The notes beneath the pieces are model-generated. The model made no database searches, was not told the DNA's origin, and worked only from the letters and a program-made list of their open reading frames with translations. Source: Paraconiothyrium sp. Pb-2020 (Eukaryota; Ascomycota; Dothideomycetes; Pleosporales; Didymosphaeriaceae). Taken from it: a stretch of 64,000 bases of DNA. Below are positions 33,205 through 43,486 of the stretch, piece by piece. Each line of letters starts with the position of its first letter. The first letter of the stretch is position 1. The stretch is taken from NCBI GenBank assembly GCA_022419385.1, contig JAJUBI010000005.1, forward strand, positions 1,054,001 to 1,118,000, read 5' to 3'. The position numbers and the translations under genes were made by a program.

Positions 33205-34343
33205 GATGTACGAACTATACACTCTACATAAATATCACGAATAGTACTTACCAGTCTTCATTCTTTGGAGAGAAAACCCAAGCACGACAACCTTTATCAT
33301 ATGTACCATGACCATTTCACGTATTCGCCGCTGTGACGCCGAGCCTGGGTTCTGCCTCGTATTCCAAGTCTGTTACGGCGAAGAGCCATAGTAAGAGTGC
33401 TGAAAGACGCCAGGGTGCAGCCGCTTAGGTTAGTTATCGGACATTTCAAGACTAAAGATTTAGAAGTGTCCAGCTACGACATCCGTTTAATTTTTTGAGT
33501 ACCAGCGCGTTTTCCTTGTTACAAAGCTAATTTCAAGCACTTCCACTTCACATAGCTTCAGACATAGATCGGCGAGACCTGGCTTCAATGATAGGCCGTA
33601 CTTTCGGGCTAGGAGTGACTGTAGTCGTAGCGGTTTAGCTTTTTGGGGGATGTTAATATTGCCTGGCCACGACTGATAGGGGTAGTGAATTTTGCAACCA
33701 ATGGCAAGCGCCGTGAAACGGGTGGCATAGAAAGCTCCAGAGTTAAAGAAGGACGCTCACGCCTTGCAAGACAAAGAATGCACTCTCACAGACAAACGTT
33801 TCTCGATTGTCGATATCTGATCCAACTGCGACACCAGTAAACAACGGTCCAAGGCTCAGCCACTGCTAATTTTGAATACACGTAGGCCGGTGCCAAATCA
33901 GTAATCCGCCGATTCATCGGCCGCAAACCAGTCCTGCAATTCGCAGACCTAACCTTTCGTCCTCCACCTGCCCATTGCAAATATAGAATGGACAACCACA
34001 CGCAAGTTCTCAGATACCAAACCCAGGCGTAAGCAAACGTGACCGAAGCAAGCGCCGCCGGATCCTTCATCTCGGCGCAGAAGCAGTAGAAGCGGGCCGA
34101 AAGCCTCGTCATTGTAGGATGAGTAGAAAGAAATGAACATCATAGGTAGATAGGGAAAGAATACATTGGATCCGGCGATGGACGTCGGTGATTTTCATTC
34201 GTATTGTATCTCGCATTAGCAGGTCCGTAAGCTCGTGGCTGCGGCAGTTGGGCATTCCGCGATCGCATTCGAGGGACGGTCCGGAGACGGGAAGCGGGCG
34301 GGCCGCGCGGGGTTGGCTAAGTAAAGCGGCCTAGGCTGGGACG
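33205..34343. other. Non-coding stretch
   Basis: Spacer downstream of both the Zn2Cys6 gene and the PKA gene (convergent). No supported feature. Confidence 0.5.
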
Positions 34344-35893
34344 TTAAAAGTCCGGGAACAAGTGACCGTGTCTGTGAATGTCATTAGCGCGCATAGCCGT
34401 GGATCGGTTTGAAGCAACATACGGGTCATCTCCAGTCTGTCCATATGCTTCCGTCTCTTCAGGGTACTTGTCGAACTGGCTCGCATCACCGACGCCGGCT
34501 CGTACCGGCGGAACGTACGGAGCATCAATGTCCTTCTTCTGCAGTCTTTCCCACGTCACCTCGGCAAACCAGGGGTGGTTCATTACGTCCTTGCTACCTC
34601 CGTGGAGATTGCCAAGGCGTTTTGTGAGGTCGGGAGTGATGAGCTTTTGCAGCAGATCTTGCGCATCGGGGTGGATGTAGGGCGGGTATTTGACACGACC
34701 TTTGAGAATGTTCTCGTAGATCTTCATCGGCGAACCACCGTCCCAGAAGGGCGTGAAACCGCAGAGCATCTCGAAGATGAGAATGCCGAGAGACCACCTT
34801 TGCGCTTGTTAGTCACGTGCTCGAGGACCGCCGAGATACAAAGAACGTACCAATCTACAGATTTGTTGTATCCCTTTGATGCCACTACCTCAGGCGCAAG
34901 GTAGTCAGGTGTACCGCAAAGCGTCCAGGTGATGTCAGGCACTTCTTTCGCGAAACCGAAGTCGGTGATCTTCAGGTGGCCGTGTCGGTCGAGCAACAGG
35001 TTCTCAGGCTTGAGATCGCGGTAGATAATGTTTTGCGCGTGCAGATAGTCGAGGGCAAGAGTTACTTCGGCTGCATAGAATTTGGCGACCGGATTGGGAA
35101 AACGCTACAACAAGGATAAGCGCAAGCTTAGAAGTGGTTGGGTCGCGCTTACCTGTGACTTCCTCAGCAAGCTGAAGAGCTCGCCGCCTTCGACGAAATC
35201 CATGACCATGTACAAGTTCTTCGAGTCTTGGAACGTGCCCCACAAGGTGATTAAGAATGGGTGTTTGACCTGCTGCAGCATGCGGCGCTCATCGTTGGTG
35301 TGTTCAACCTGCTTCATCTTGACCACCTGGGCCTTCTTCAGCACCTTGACGGCATAGTAGCGCTGGTTGTGCTTGGACTGCACAAGGTGCACGCGCCCAA
35401 AGCTGCCGGTTCCAAGCGTGCGCTGGATGGCGAAGTCCTGCAAGGTGTACTTGCCCTTGGTGACGCGCGGCTGGGAGGGCGGTTGCTGGACTTGTACGCC
35501 GCCATTGGAGGGCTTCGCTGTTTGCTGCTGCTGCTGGTAGTTGGAGGACGAAGCATTGGCGTTGGTGGGGTGTATTAGGTTCTGGATTGAGGGGACATTG
35601 TGCGAGGTGGACTGGTACGGCTCGGGAGAGGCTTGCGGGGTCGCGTACGCCTGCTGGGGCTGGGAGTTCATCGAGTCGACTTGCTTGTGCGATGGCCCGC
35701 CAGAGGTCTGAGAGCTCTGCGAGGGCTGCTGCACTTCCGGATTGGTCTTGGTGGAGGTCTTGCTGACGACCGAGGCGCGGTGCGTCTTTGAGGAGGTTGG
35801 GAAGATGGGCGATGTGGTGTCTTTGACGGGCGAGGTAGGCGAGTCCGTCGAATCCCGCGTCTTCTTCTTCTTCAGGAACCCCAAAGAAGGCAT
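34344..35893 (-). CDS. cAMP-dependent protein kinase (PKA) catalytic subunit
   Basis: Three exons, 35893-35153, 35104-34851 and 34797-34344, give 482 residues. Introns 35105-35152 (GTAAGC..TGTAG) and 34798-34850 (GTACGT..CAAAG) lie within the kinase domain. The ~150-residue N-terminal extension is Ser/Thr/Gln-rich with a QQQQQ run, as in filamentous fungal PKA-C. Kinase signatures: GTGSFGRVHLV (P-loop), YYAVKVLKK (catalytic Lys), IIYRDLKPENLLLD (catalytic loop), ITDFGFAKEV (DFG), TWTLCGTPDYLAPEVV (activation loop with the phosphorylatable Thr and the PKA-type APE). The C-tail ends HLFPDF, matching the AGC hydrophobic FxxF end. Acts with a regulatory subunit in glucose, growth and virulence signalling in fungi. 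Gene names differ between species, so no symbol is given. Confidence 0.95.
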
Positions 35894-36659
35894 GTGAGCG
35901 GTCGAAGGAATGCCTGGCTGCGGTGGCCGCGCCCTGGCCTAGCTGGCAACAGCTGTCGTCCGCGGCGGGGTCGCTGGGGAGGCGGAATGGCGCGCAGGCG
36001 GGGGCGGTGTGGGCGGTTATACGCGCGCGACGAGGGGAATTGCAGGTGCTGGAGGGCCGTTTGGCAGGGTCATAGGACGGCGGCGTGCGCGTGGGCGCAG
36101 GATGTGAAGGAGTCGGGTGGTGTTGGGGAGGCTGGGTTCGGACTTGAGGCTCGCGCTCGCGGGGAAGCAGCGAACCAGGTGCAGGGCGACAAGGGAGTGG
36201 GCATCGATCGGTTAGTCTCGACAAAGCTTCCGCTACAAAGAGCTGCGGCCTTGCATCATCGCCGGCCCGCTGGCCGTGGTATTGTGCTGCGAACTGCGAT
36301 TGTGGATGCGATCAATCGGGCCTGCTGCCTGCTGCCGCCTGTATATACGCTCCCCCTGCAGTTCCTCCGGTGAGAGGCGTTTGCGCGCGCAGCACCGGAA
36401 CAGCGCCGCCGCATTTCTCTACACATGCAATAATCCCGTTGCGTCACGGCGACGATCCCAGCGAGGGCAGCGCATCGAGACTCCGAGCGGCCTTGTTCCC
36501 ATCAATATCCATGTTCCAGTGCGCCGTCTAGCCCATTTGATCCCGAGAAACCCCCCAACCCCAGCACAGCCGCATGCCGCCTGCCAAATATATGGACACT
36601 CGTCTCCCGCAGCGCCGTCGGGGACGACAACATGGCACAAAAGGGTATAATACATGCGC
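35894..36659. other. PKA promoter and leader region
   Basis: GC-rich 766 bp between the PKA start and the stop of the next minus-strand gene. Long frames on both strands here are Pro/Arg/Ala-rich and look like GC-driven shadows. Confidence 0.5.
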
Positions 36660-37924
36660 CTATAACTCCGCAGGCGCCTCGGCACGTGGTTGCTCGGCGG
36701 CCGGCTGCGTCCAGTACTCCAGATCCAACCCGCACACCTCCATGCGCCGCTGCCGAAACATCTCGTACACCTTCTCCCATGCCTCTCTCGCCTGAGCATT
36801 CTGGGGCCGCAGCTTGGCCCGCTCGGCGTACGCTATGTCGTACTCTGGGCCTGGCATGTCAGGCTCTTGTAGCCGCACAAACGTCGTCACCTCGTTGAAC
36901 GACGTAACATTGAAGTCGTCATTGGCTTCACGCAGGCTGTGCGATTCGTACACCACGTTGCCCATCGCAAGCGTCGATTCTGGGATCAGCGACTCTGGCG
37001 AATCGAATTCATGGCGGAGAAGCTCAAGATCCGTCGACGGCTGCGACTGCCGTGTCTCTCTCAGCTGCCGATGCGTCTCATGCGAAGGACTTATGAGGAG
37101 CAGCGACGTTGACAGCTCCCTCCTCTCGGGTGTCGCCGGGAACGCATTCATTGGCTTTGACTTGGAAAAGGCAAGCAGCGAATCCAACGCTGAAGCATCG
37201 AGTACCACGCCGGGCGCATGCAAATACATCAGTCTCTCGTAACTGGTGAGAGAGTATATGGACGTCAGCGAATATGAGGACGCTAGAGACTCTGTGATAC
37301 GTTTGTTAGCCACTGAGCACTGCGACGATTGCCATCCTTACCATCTGCATCCGCTTCCACAGTCTCCATTGGCACCAGTCTTGCGCCATGGCGTCGCGCA
37401 GCGGTCCTTAACAGCCGCTTTGTGGTCGTCATCTGCGGATCCCACTCCTCCTCGCTCGTCTCCTTCAGCCACGCCTTTGGGAACATCAATATCCGCTTCG
37501 CAGGGCTTCTCTTCTCCTGCAAATCCGCCAGCAGCATTATCGCGCTGCATAACTCGCTGTGATCTTTCACCACCTGCACGTAGCCCAGCCTATTCCACTC
37601 GATCATCGGCGCTTCAATCATCTGCTGCACCGACTCGTCCACCTCTGGTCGCTCTCCCATACCTCTCGCCCATTTTGTATCTAGAGTTGGCGGCTGTAAC
37701 GGTGCTTGCGCGGGTAGCGGTTTTGGGAGCCGAGGCTTGATGGCTAATTGCAGCGAGTGCACGTATCGCTGTTGCAGAACATATCCACTCAGAAACAGCG
37801 CGAGGGTGAACAAGAATACTGCTCACCTGTCAGCTCTGCCAGACAAATGTGTTTTCCTTCACTCACCTATCACAGCAGAAAACAAGATAGAGACAGAGCC
37901 CTGCGAAAGCAGGAGCTTGCCCAT
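36660..37924 (-). CDS. GT8-like type II membrane protein
   Basis: Three exons, 37924-37867, 37818-37342 and 37291-36660, give 388 residues. Introns 37819-37866 (GTGAGT..AGCAG) and 37292-37341 (GTAAGG..CACAG) are both phase 1. The first exon is needed for an ATG; the joined N-terminus MGKLLLSQGSVSILFSAVIV runs into a hydrophobic anchor (FLFTLALFL). The lumenal part resembles fungal glycosyltransferase-family-8-related proteins: WNRLGYVQVVKDHSELCSAI, RILMFPKAW, LLRTAARRHGARLVPME, IYSLTSYERLMYLHAPGVVLDASALDSLLAF. The usual D-x-D is replaced by APGVVLDAS, so catalytic activity is doubtful, a recurrent feature of this group. Divergent from PRP38 with a 537-bp shared spacer. Confidence 0.78.
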
Positions 37925-38461
37925 ATTCAGATAGATGCAAGATACAATATGCAAGGGATTATCAAAACGCTAGATCAGGACATGAAGAATGCAGATGTGC
38001 TCGTGCAAATGTATGTATGTAAATGGGGCCAGTGTGACCTTGTACGCATGTCCCGCTGCCATGGTCTATTTACGAACTTGGTTGGAGGAGCAACGCTATC
38101 GATAAGGATGCTTGGCGACATTTTCCGCCCGCCTGCCCGGCTTCATAGTACTTGAGCCTCATCTACGAGTACATTGCCATCTGCGGCCAAAGAGTTGACA
38201 CACGTAACTCGCGCAATCATCCGAATACACACCGCGTTCGAATAGTAATTCGCCCCGGTTCCACATATACCGCAGCTCATTGCGCGGGACGTCGTTACAC
38301 GACCTGTTCACCACGAGCTCGGTCACCTCTCACTCACGCCTACCACACCGCTGCTCTGACTTTACGCGTGGAGCACAACCATACTTGTCTGAAACAAGCG
38401 CCCTGTTTGGTTATGCGATAGGCGCAACTTCACTTCCACAGCGCGCGCCCCACGTTACGCC
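37925..38461. promoter_or_regulatory. Shared divergent promoter region
   Basis: The GT8-like gene and PRP38 start on opposite strands 537 bp apart, so both promoters must lie here. I cannot point to specific factor sites. Confidence 0.5.
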
Positions 38462-39412
38462 ATGGCAACAATCAAAGCAGACGCGAGCAATGTCTTCGAT
38501 GACCGTGGCTATTCTGGACCGACCGTCCGCGGAGGCGTCAACCCCGTCACTCTCATTGAAAAAGCCATGAGAGAGCGAATAATCGAGTCAATGTACTGGA
38601 AAGAACAGCTGTTCGCAGTGAACGAAGCCATGATCTGCGACCGTGCCATCACCCTCACACACGTAGGCGGAAGCGTAAACAATCGACCTACGCCCTTCAT
38701 ATGCATTCTACTCAAGCTTCTGAGTCTGGTCCCTTCAGAAGAGATTATTCTTGAGATGCTGAATTATGAGGAGGACGAAGAATCGGAGAGCGGCGATGAA
38801 AACGACAATAAAAAGGAAGAACGGAATGGAGCTATGGAAGACAGGTACGAGAAAGAGAAGGCTGGGAAGGTTGGCAGTTTTAAGTATTTGCGTGCCCTAG
38901 CGGCATTCTACGTCCGACTCACCATGGAGCCGGTTCAGGTGTACAAGACGCTGGAGCCACTGCTGCTTGATCGCCGGAAGTTAAAGTATCGGCGGCAGGG
39001 CGGTTTCACGCTCACGTATTTGGACGAGTTTGTCGACAATCTGCTCACGCAGCCTCGCATTTGCGGTACGAGTTTACCGGCCTTACCACCGAGAAGTGTA
39101 CTTGAGGATCTGGACTTGTTGGATCCACGGGAAAGCCCATTAGCGGACGAGGTGGATGAGATGGATGAAGATGATGCCAGGAGTAGAGGGAGCAGATACA
39201 CGAGTAGGAGTCGCAGTCGCAGTCGCAGTCGCAGTCGCAGCTGGAGCCGGGACCGGGACAGCAGGAGTAGAAGTAGAGATCGCAGCTACTCTCGCTCTAG
39301 ATCAAGAAGTCGAAGTCCACGCAGAGACAAGGTTAGGGATAGTAGGAGCAGGAGTAGAAGTGGGGACTATAGGAGGCGGTCGAGGAGTGTGGACAGCCGC
39401 GACGGACGATGA
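38462..39412 (+). CDS. PRP38: Pre-mRNA-splicing factor 38 (PRP38)
   Basis: Intronless, 316 residues. Residues 1-210 are the PRP38 domain: NPVTLIEKAMRERIIESMYWKE, HVGGSVNNRPTPFICILLKLL, PSEEIILEML, FKYLRALAAFYVRLT, VYKTLEPLLLDRRKLKYR and TLTYLDEFVDNLL. An acidic insert (EEDEESESGDENDN) interrupts the core. The C-terminus is an Arg/Ser domain partly encoded by tandem TCGCAG units, as in metazoan and many fungal PRP38 proteins but not budding yeast. The protein is a U4/U6.U5 tri-snRNP-associated component required for spliceosome activation, acting in the nucleus. This is one of the safest calls in the window. Confidence 0.96.
   Translation: MATIKADASNVFDDRGYSGPTVRGGVNPVTLIEKAMRERIIESMYWKEQLFAVNEAMICDRAITLTHVGGSVNNRPTPFICILLKLLSLVPSEEIILEMLNYEEDEESESGDENDNKKEERNGAMEDRYEKEKAGKVGSFKYLRALAAFYVRLTMEPVQVYKTLEPLLLDRRKLKYRRQGGFTLTYLDEFVDNLLTQPRICGTSLPALPPRSVLEDLDLLDPRESPLADEVDEMDEDDARSRGSRYTSRSRSRSRSRSRSWSRDRDSRSRSRDRSYSRSRSRSRSPRRDKVRDSRSRSRSGDYRRRSRSVDSRDGR
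39211..39240 (+). repeat. TCGCAG tandem repeat encoding Ser-Arg units
   Basis: Five perfect hexamer copies inside the PRP38 RS domain; likely length-variable between strains. Confidence 0.9.
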
Positions 39413-40926
39413 GAAGTGAGAGTATAATATACCCCTCAGATTCTTGCGCATCCATACTTACGGCATGTGGCATACTATTCCAGCCGAATGTTCTATGCTC
39501 TAAGTGAGGGCAATAATGCAGCTCTGTGATCAGCTCATAGCAGCCAAGGCGGGCAGGCGCGTCTGGTGCTTCTCCGAGGGAAGGGTCACCTGGACCAACA
39601 TCACGACGTCTCCATGTCTGCGACACAGCTCAACCAGGAGAAAGTTAACCTAGGCTTCGAAACATCACTCCTGTGTCTCCTTCGCGGTAGACGGTTGGAT
39701 TAGGCTCGATCGTGGGCTGTGTGGAAGGTGCGCTCAGGCGGTGTTGCGATGCCGTGAGGCCGTAAGTCATTTGACCTTCTCAATGAGTTGAGCCCTCCTC
39801 GTGTGGAAGTATATCCAATTACTGATCTATCCAAATGAAAACTTGCTTCAAAGCTATACCCAATTCAACAATCCTCATGCTTCTCCGCGGGAAACGCTGC
39901 GATGCCGCAAGGACCCACCTCTCGACGAGACGGAGATGCAGCTCGAGAACAGGTGAGACCTGCACACTACCAAGCTGAGTGACAACACATTTTCTAGACC
40001 ACAAGAGCCAGACATAGGTATTGAAAGGGCTGCCACAAGCGGCCAATGCACACTCCTCCTGCGGGAGGTTGTTCAGAGCAACCTTCACGCTCTTTAGTTA
40101 TCGAGGTTGGGTCGCCGACACTACAGCAGGAACTCCCAAGAAATATGTTGCTAGCTTAGTGTCTTCTGTCCAAGCCTCTAGAAGGCGTTGCGTCGTTGCG
40201 CTGAATGAGAAGGTTGCACAGATAAGATCTTTTGAACGTTTTGAATGGTGCCTCGCAGTGTGTCATTCAGACGGTCTTCACTTTGGACACACGGTTCCCA
40301 TTCAACAGATCAGCGCAAGAAACCTGGAAACACAAATAAGAAAGAAGATCTCGCTTCCTTCGCATCGCTTGTCAACACCACCTTTTTCTGCGGATTGGTC
40401 TGTACACGCCCCACAAATCGACATTGCCGGCCTAAGATATAATCGTCCATGATCATGTCGATCACAAGCACACCAGGGAGGAGCTCGAAGCACGGATCCT
40501 GTTGCTTTTCGAATTGCAAATACTGTGCTTGTGGTCCAGGCTCCTGTAATTTCGATACATCCAAGCTCTGGAATCGGAGGAACCTAGGCGAACAACTTTG
40601 AGAACGAACGACACATCTATTTGCCCACTAGAAGTACAACCGCGGAGATGTCGCACACGTGTTATATGTTTAAGTGTAGATAAGAGGTGTTGGCTTTGGG
40701 GGGGCCGGCCCGAATAGGCCTAGCGTCTGATATTCGCCAAGAGATAAGAGCGCCGTGCCGCCAGCTTAGATGATCCTCCCGTTTACAGCCCACAACACGA
40801 TACCAATTCATGCGGTATCGGACCGCCATACGGCTCTTGCACGAACGCCACGAGGCTGAATAGGCTGGCCTCCGTGTAGGGTACCGTGCGCTGTCCATCC
40901 CACATTCTTATATAAGCCACGTCAAA
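39413..40926. other. Non-coding stretch with one coding-like minus frame
   Basis: Most of this spacer shows nothing. On the minus strand around 40310-40640 an open frame reads like protein (FEKQQDPCFELLPGVLVIDM, RQCRFVGRV) but has no ATG near its start and no family I know; it may be a relic. Confidence 0.4.
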
Positions 40927-40968
40927 GATAAGGAATGGGAGATCCCTCGCTATCTAGACCATCTTATC
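40927..40968. promoter_or_regulatory. Cluster of GATA-factor sites
   Basis: GATAAG at 40927-40932, and reverse-strand GATA cores at 40951-40954 (TATC) and 40964-40968 (TTATC). These fit HGATAR sites of the nitrogen regulator AreA/NIT2, about 270-315 bp before the nitrate transporter ATG. Individual GATA matches are common by chance; the clustering and context support them. Confidence 0.45.
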
Positions 40969-41055
40969 CTGGGGAAGAGGCGTAGTCCAACCTGGCGCTC
41001 CGTTCAGTTGCACTACGAGTCTTGACTTTGCTTGGTTCTGCGTCAGTGATGATCA

Positions 41056-41063
41056 CCGCGGAG
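41056..41063 (-). promoter_or_regulatory. NirA-type binding site
   Basis: On the minus strand this reads CTCCGCGG, an exact match to the consensus CTCCGHGG of the nitrate-specific activator NirA of Aspergillus. It lies 178 bp before the nitrate transporter ATG, where such a site is expected. Confidence 0.6.
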
Positions 41064-41240
41064 GTACAAGTTGAAGCATCTGAAGGAGCAGTCGTATAAA
41101 CCTCGCCCGTCCTTATCTCTTTCCTGCAGCAGAGCTCACCACCTGCATCATCACCCCTGGCCAGAGACCCCAGCTATCTCCACCAGCGACTTGCTCCACA
41201 TACTCCGCAGACGCCATCCACATTTCCCCAGATCGTCAGC

Positions 41241-42998
41241 ATGGGTTTCGAAGTGAGACAGCTCTGGAGCGCCCCAGAGATCAATCCTATCAACAAGAAG
41301 GCGAAGTCCATCCCCGTCTTCAACCCTGTCGACAAATATGGAAGAGTGTTCTTCTTCTCATACCTCGGGTTTTTCATCGCGTTCTGGTCATGGTATGTTT
41401 GCTCCCTCGCTTATCTGTAGTGTGCTATGTGCTAAGTGTGGTGCCTCGTAGGTATGCTTTTCCGCCACTGGTATGATACTACCCGATCGCGCTACTGCAG
41501 TGGGTGAGATCTGACCTAACCTTGCAATAGCTGTCCGTCACGATCAAGAAGGACATGCACCTTTCCCAAAACGAAGTGGCAAACTCCAACATCATCTCGC
41601 TAGCGGCTACGCTCGTGATGCGCGCTGTTGCAGGGCCTCTATGTGACCGATTTGGACCACGGTACACATTCGTCGGCTGCTTGCTCCTTGGTGCTATTCC
41701 GTCAGCTTTGGCTGGTACAGCACATAATGCAGCTGGCCTGTACGCAATAAGATTCTTCGTTGGCATTCTCGGTAGTACGTTCGTACCTTGCCAGGTGTGG
41801 ACGACCGGTTTCTTCGACCGCAACGTTGTCGGTACCGCCAACGCGTTGGTCGGCGGCTGGGGTAACTCTGGTGGTGGCATCACTTACTTCGTTATGCCCG
41901 CCATCTACGACTCATTGTAAGCACCTTTTTATTGTTGCAGTCAAACAACTTGCTGACCCTACCAACTAGGGTCCACAAGCGTGGCCTGACTCCACACGTT
42001 GCGTGGCGCGTGTCCTTTATTGTGCCGTTTATCCTTATTACTGTGGTCGCAATCTCTATGCTCTTATTGACAGATGACACACCCACTGGCAAGTGGTCCG
42101 ACAGGGAGAGTGCCATCCCTACAGAGCAGCACCACACCGCCATCGTTTCGACAACAGGCAGTCTTACCGACAAGGCAACTGGAGGGTCTGTCTCATCGAC
42201 CGACGACAAGGAGAAGAAGGGCCTAGGTGCTGCAGATGTGGAAGCGAACACCGCCGTTGGGCAAAGCGTAGACGCAATCGACGCAGCCCACGCTGAAGTC
42301 GTCGTCAAGCCATCAGGCAAGGAGGCACTGAAGGTTCTCTGCTCTCTGCAAACCATCACTCTGATGGCCGCATACGTCTGCTCGTTCGGTGGCGAGCTCG
42401 CGATCAACTCCATCCTCGGTTCCTACTACCTCAAGAACTTTGCATACCTTGGACAGACAACTTCTGGTCGCTGGGCCGCCATGTTCGGCCTTCTGAACAT
42501 CATCACCCGTCCCGCTGGAGGTTTCTTTGGTGACCTAGTCTTTAAATGGTCAGGGCACAACCTGTGGGCGAAGAAGTTCTGGATCCATTTCGTGGGCGTC
42601 ATGTCTGGTGTCTTCTTGATTGTCATCGGCAAGCTTGACCCAAAGGAGCTCGACACCATGATTGGCCTAATCGCGTTGATGGCTATCTTCCTGGAGGCGG
42701 GCAATGGTGCTAACTTTGCTCTCGTCCCGCATGTGCATCCTCATGCCAATGTACGTATTATTCGAGCAACTTGTTCGTCGAACGATACACTAACCAGCTG
42801 CAGGGTATCGTTTCCGGTCTCGTCGGTGCGAGCGGTAACCTTGGCGGTATCATCTTCGCAATTATCTTCCGCTACAACGGCACGCACTATGCGCGCGTTT
42901 TCTGGATTATGGGATGCATCATCATCGGTCTGAACGTTGCATTTTCCTGGGTACCCCCGATCTCAAAAGCTCAGCGGATCCGTGGTGTAGGCTTGTAA
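41241..42998 (+). CDS. Nitrate/nitrite transporter, NNP family (crnA/nrt2-like)
   Basis: Five exons, 41241-41392, 41452-41470, 41531-41916, 41970-42750 and 42804-42998, give 510 residues. The second exon is only 19 bases and is needed to keep FIAFWSWYAFPPLLSVTIKKD continuous. Twelve membrane helices are present. NNP hallmarks: RAVAGPLCDRFGPRYTF (MFS motif), the nitrate signature GGWGNSGGGITYFVMP in helix 5 and GLVGASGNLGGIIFAIIF in helix 11. The large hydrophilic loop between helices 6 and 7 (about residues 215-300) is typical of fungal members. Function: high-affinity proton-coupled nitrate uptake at the plasma membrane. Upstream NirA and GATA sites fit induction by nitrate and repression by ammonium. 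No nitrate or nitrite reductase gene is in this window. Confidence 0.95.
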
Positions 42999-43486
42999 TC
43001 ATTCGCAGGTGCTGCTTCTAGATTGTGCAAAAGAATAGTATCTAATGCTATACATACGTCCGTTTTTCTGCACAACAATTCTCAATGTGTGCAATTTCGC
43101 GTCGACCAATCATCGTGGTAGAAACACTCTTTTTGATCTAGCGGAGCTTGGCTCGTGCAATTTTCCGCCTGGAGCCGAGACGTGGCTTTTTGCACTCATT
43201 CGTCGTTCTGCACTTCGCCACATAAGCGTTCCTGTGCAATAAAAGGATTGCACATCTTAAGGACCTCAGAGCTTATGTACTCAACCCTTTTGACAATTGA
43301 CGTAGTGTTGATTGCACATAGCTTGTCGGAGCCGGTGCGGTTCGTACGGGTCACGAGCGCAATAGTGACCTCCCAATATTGCACATCAGCAACACGGGTC
43401 GATCATTCTGAGGAGGATTGCAGATATTTGTTGATGTTCGCCCATCCTGGCTCTTCAAGCCCGAGTCAATTTGCACAACTCACAAG
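42999..43486. other. Intergenic spacer
   Basis: 488 bp downstream of the transporter and upstream of the Clr5-ankyrin gene; nothing else seen. Confidence 0.5.

Noticed and set aside
35261..36373. Long Gly/Arg/Leu-rich frames antisense to the PKA gene
   Set aside because: They mirror the GC-rich coding sequence and promoter on the other strand, and have no domain of their own.
40310..40640. Open minus-strand frame with protein-like sequence
   Set aside because: No ATG near its beginning, no convincing upstream exon and no family recognised; left as a possible relic only.
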